Positions 61,901 to 64,000 of a stretch of DNA of 64,000 bases are shown in pieces (the stretch's first letter is position 1; every line of letters starts with the position of its first letter). The notes beneath the pieces are model-generated. The model did not search any database. It saw nothing but the letters and a program-made list of their open reading frames with translations, and had not been told where the DNA came from. Origin of the DNA: Urophycis tenuis. Its lineage: Eukaryota; Chordata; Actinopteri; Gadiformes; Phycidae. The translations under genes were made by a program, and so were the position numbers. The DNA lies in NCBI GenBank assembly GCA_036785325.1, contig JAXIVH010000013.1, positions 10,892,998 to 10,956,997 of the forward strand. Reading direction: 5' to 3'.

Positions 61901-64000
61901 TCCGTTACCTCCGCTGTCAATTAGGGCTGGACGTTCACGCACAGTTGTGCTTCAGATGCTTGTCATTGGACTGGGTATGGTAAAAATCTGGTGAATTGCT
62001 TGGCGACGCATTTGTTTTGTTTTTTTTGTGGGCAAAGCCAAGCAGGCCCCATGCAGTTAAATGAATACGCGGGTTAGTAATCCGCTCCGGAGTCGTAAAT
62101 TAAGAAGACCCGTTGGAATTTCTTGGCACATTTAAGAACAACTAAGTGCCCCATCCTCTTGCTTGTGGCTGTGTGAACTTCTCTTTACTGGCCTACTTAA
62201 ACAGCCAATGTCATTAGTTTGTTTTGCCTGTGTGGAGCCGCTCGGGAAACTTGCACCCTGAATTCTGGTTTTGTCATCTCCATTGGCTTGAAAAAAAGAA
62301 AAAAGTAAATGCAAACTTGCTTCTGTTTCCGAAGTCAATTTGAAGGACGCCTCAACGCCTAGAGCAAGTTACATGGATAAAGTGTGGCCTAGATTATTGT
62401 CTTGCTTGAGCATGGGACTGTTATGTAAACACAATGTGGATTCAGGAATGAGATATTGCAAAGATTTGGGAATTTTGCAGTATCTCAAACATGACTTGAA
62501 GGATTGGCTGTTGAGCAGAGAAATGGGGATGAATGGCCTTTTACGTCTTATTGAAGTGAGTGCTGCATCAGTCAATCTGACTGTCGTTGGCATCCCTGCA
62601 AACCTGATGGAAACCTGTGTTTCCCCGAGTGCCAAGTGAGGATTGCATATGATTCCTCTCGAGTTTTGCTATATTAATAAGTAGCCCTTTTCATTCTACC
62701 TCAATAGTACAAAGTAAAATCAATGATTCAAAGTGACAGATCTGTGGAGCACAGTATTTACTTGGTCCACTGCCAAAACTAGTCCTGATAGCATGGCTGG
62801 GCTCCATTGCATTCTGTGGTCAAGTTCAACCAAATAAGGGATGAATAGAATATCACACCTCTTACTTATGGTCAGCCTTATTATGGCTACCTGTTGCTGC
62901 TGCTCCGAATTCAGTTTGATGCACACGAATTCCAATTGCACATATTATATATATTCATATTATGTCATGATGATCATAATTTCAATATTTAATCTCTGCA
63001 GGTTTTAAAAGCATGTCTGTTTCAACCACCTCCTAAAGTGCTACTGCTTATTGTTATTGATTCTCTTCAGAGGAATGGTCAATCATCAGCTTCATCTCTA
63101 CTCCATCCGTTCTCAATGTTCACTTCGGTCAGATTTGTAGTCTTCCCAATCTTGTGTTTTATTTAGGAATTGTGTCAGTGTGGCGTTTTGGCTGTGGTCA
63201 CAGTTTCTCATATTATCTAATAGTTGGATCTTGGGACTAACAATTGAAGATGGAGACTTTGGTGGGAGGGGGGGAGCATGCAATGCAGCAAACTCTACAT
63301 CTGCTGCATCAGCCAGAATCTGATATTGGCACCAGGAAAATGACATGATAGATTTTTATCTAAAAGCATTTGCCAGAAACGTTGGGATTGGTGACTAAGG
63401 ACTAGAAGTGCCTAATTAGCCTATTTTGCTGTTGTCCTCTTTCTTATTGGAGTATAAGGGTTGAAAGGCATTATTAGCCTATGAGTACCTAGATCCGATC
63501 AAATATAACCAACTGATTCCCTTTTTAAGTAAATTGGATGAATGCAACACGCAACCTGACTTATTATGAAAAATATGTACAGCAGCAACATCCAAAGGCA
63601 ATTGGTGGCACTTTCCTGCTTCAGATTCCTGTCTATAAAAATTAGGCATCTTAAATTCAGGAATGGTGGCTTCAATTTGAACTGTTCTCTTGGCTGTTGC
63701 TCCGTTCTTTTGAATAGCAAACCGTAATGTGCCAGAAGGAAAGTTGTAGAACTGGTTTACCAGCAATGGTTGGCTTGGAACAATCCCAGGCCCCTCAGTC
63801 TGCAAATGAATAACCCCTTTGTGTGTGTGTTTGTGTGGGTATGTGTGTGACACTTTCTCAAAAATCTATTTAAAATAAACTGTAGCCAGCAGTTACTTGA
63901 TATGGCCTAATAATTAACAGATTTTCATATATCCCAGAATGGACGATGAGTCCTTCATCAGACACTGAACAATTAATTCGGAAACCCAGTTGAGGAGAAA
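61900..64000. other. no recognised gene
   Basis: A plus-strand frame of 99 codons at 62340-62639 and minus-strand frames at 63113-63346 and 63479-63853 are open and not repeat-driven, but none resembles a known family. It could be the first intron of the gene suggested at 61.17 kb. Confidence 0.5.

Noticed and set aside
62340..62639. 99-codon frame considered as an exon of the next gene
   Set aside because: No convincing acceptor in front of it and no resemblance to USP47 or another known protein.

Overview
This is a vertebrate nuclear window, almost certainly from a teleost fish. It holds spliced genes with GT-AG introns, CpG-rich 5' ends, a tRNA-headed SINE whose 3' tail matches an L2-type LINE, the usual teleost short retroposon tails, and a very high density of (CA)n/(GA)n microsatellites and long G or C runs. 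Such microsatellite density is known from codfish (Gadiformes), but the species is an inference. The gene order parva - mical2 - dkk3 matches the human chromosome 11p15 block PARVA - MICAL2/MICALCL - DKK3.

Layout. 1-7.5 kb: no recognised exon, mostly microsatellites and AT-rich DNA. About 7.2-7.9 kb: CpG-rich, promoter-like segment with a good minus-strand splice donor at 7580; by synteny it could be the first exon of tead1, which is unproven. 12.7-13.4 kb: the last two coding exons of parva (alpha-parvin, minus strand); the last one carries three single-base homopolymer insertions. 15,677-15,876: a 200-N assembly gap. 16.1-52.9 kb: one large minus-strand gene, mical2, reconstructed here as a 5'UTR exon plus 35 coding exons (about 1,830 residues): flavin monooxygenase, calponin-homology domain, nuclear localisation signal, long acidic/Pro/Ser linker, LIM domain, second linker and C-terminal bMERB (Rab-binding) domain. 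In human the last part is the separate neighbouring gene MICALCL; here it is one open chain apart from a 2-base frameshift in one bMERB exon. 52.9-54.0 kb: divergent promoter region. 54.07-60.05 kb: dkk3 (plus strand), seven exons for a secreted protein of about 257 residues with two ten-cysteine domains and an unusually short C-terminus. 61.1-61.9 kb: CpG-rich promoter-like region with a consensus CRE and a possible first exon of an unidentified plus-strand gene.

The mical2 model checks itself: every exon joins the next in phase, and the summed coding length (5,495 nt) is exactly 2 nt over a multiple of three, the same 2 nt that break the bMERB exon.

I found no bacterial-type system, CRISPR array or other plainly new machinery. 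The points most worth checking are the frameshifts and the missing parva 5' exons (assembly or biology), a minisatellite that starts exactly at a splice donor and repeats the donor core in every unit, a coding-like alternative C-terminus after the mical2 LIM exons, microsatellites and C-runs acting as splice-site tracts, an L2 insertion ending about 18 nt from a splice donor, and a dkk3 terminal micro-exon that supplies the tenth cysteine.
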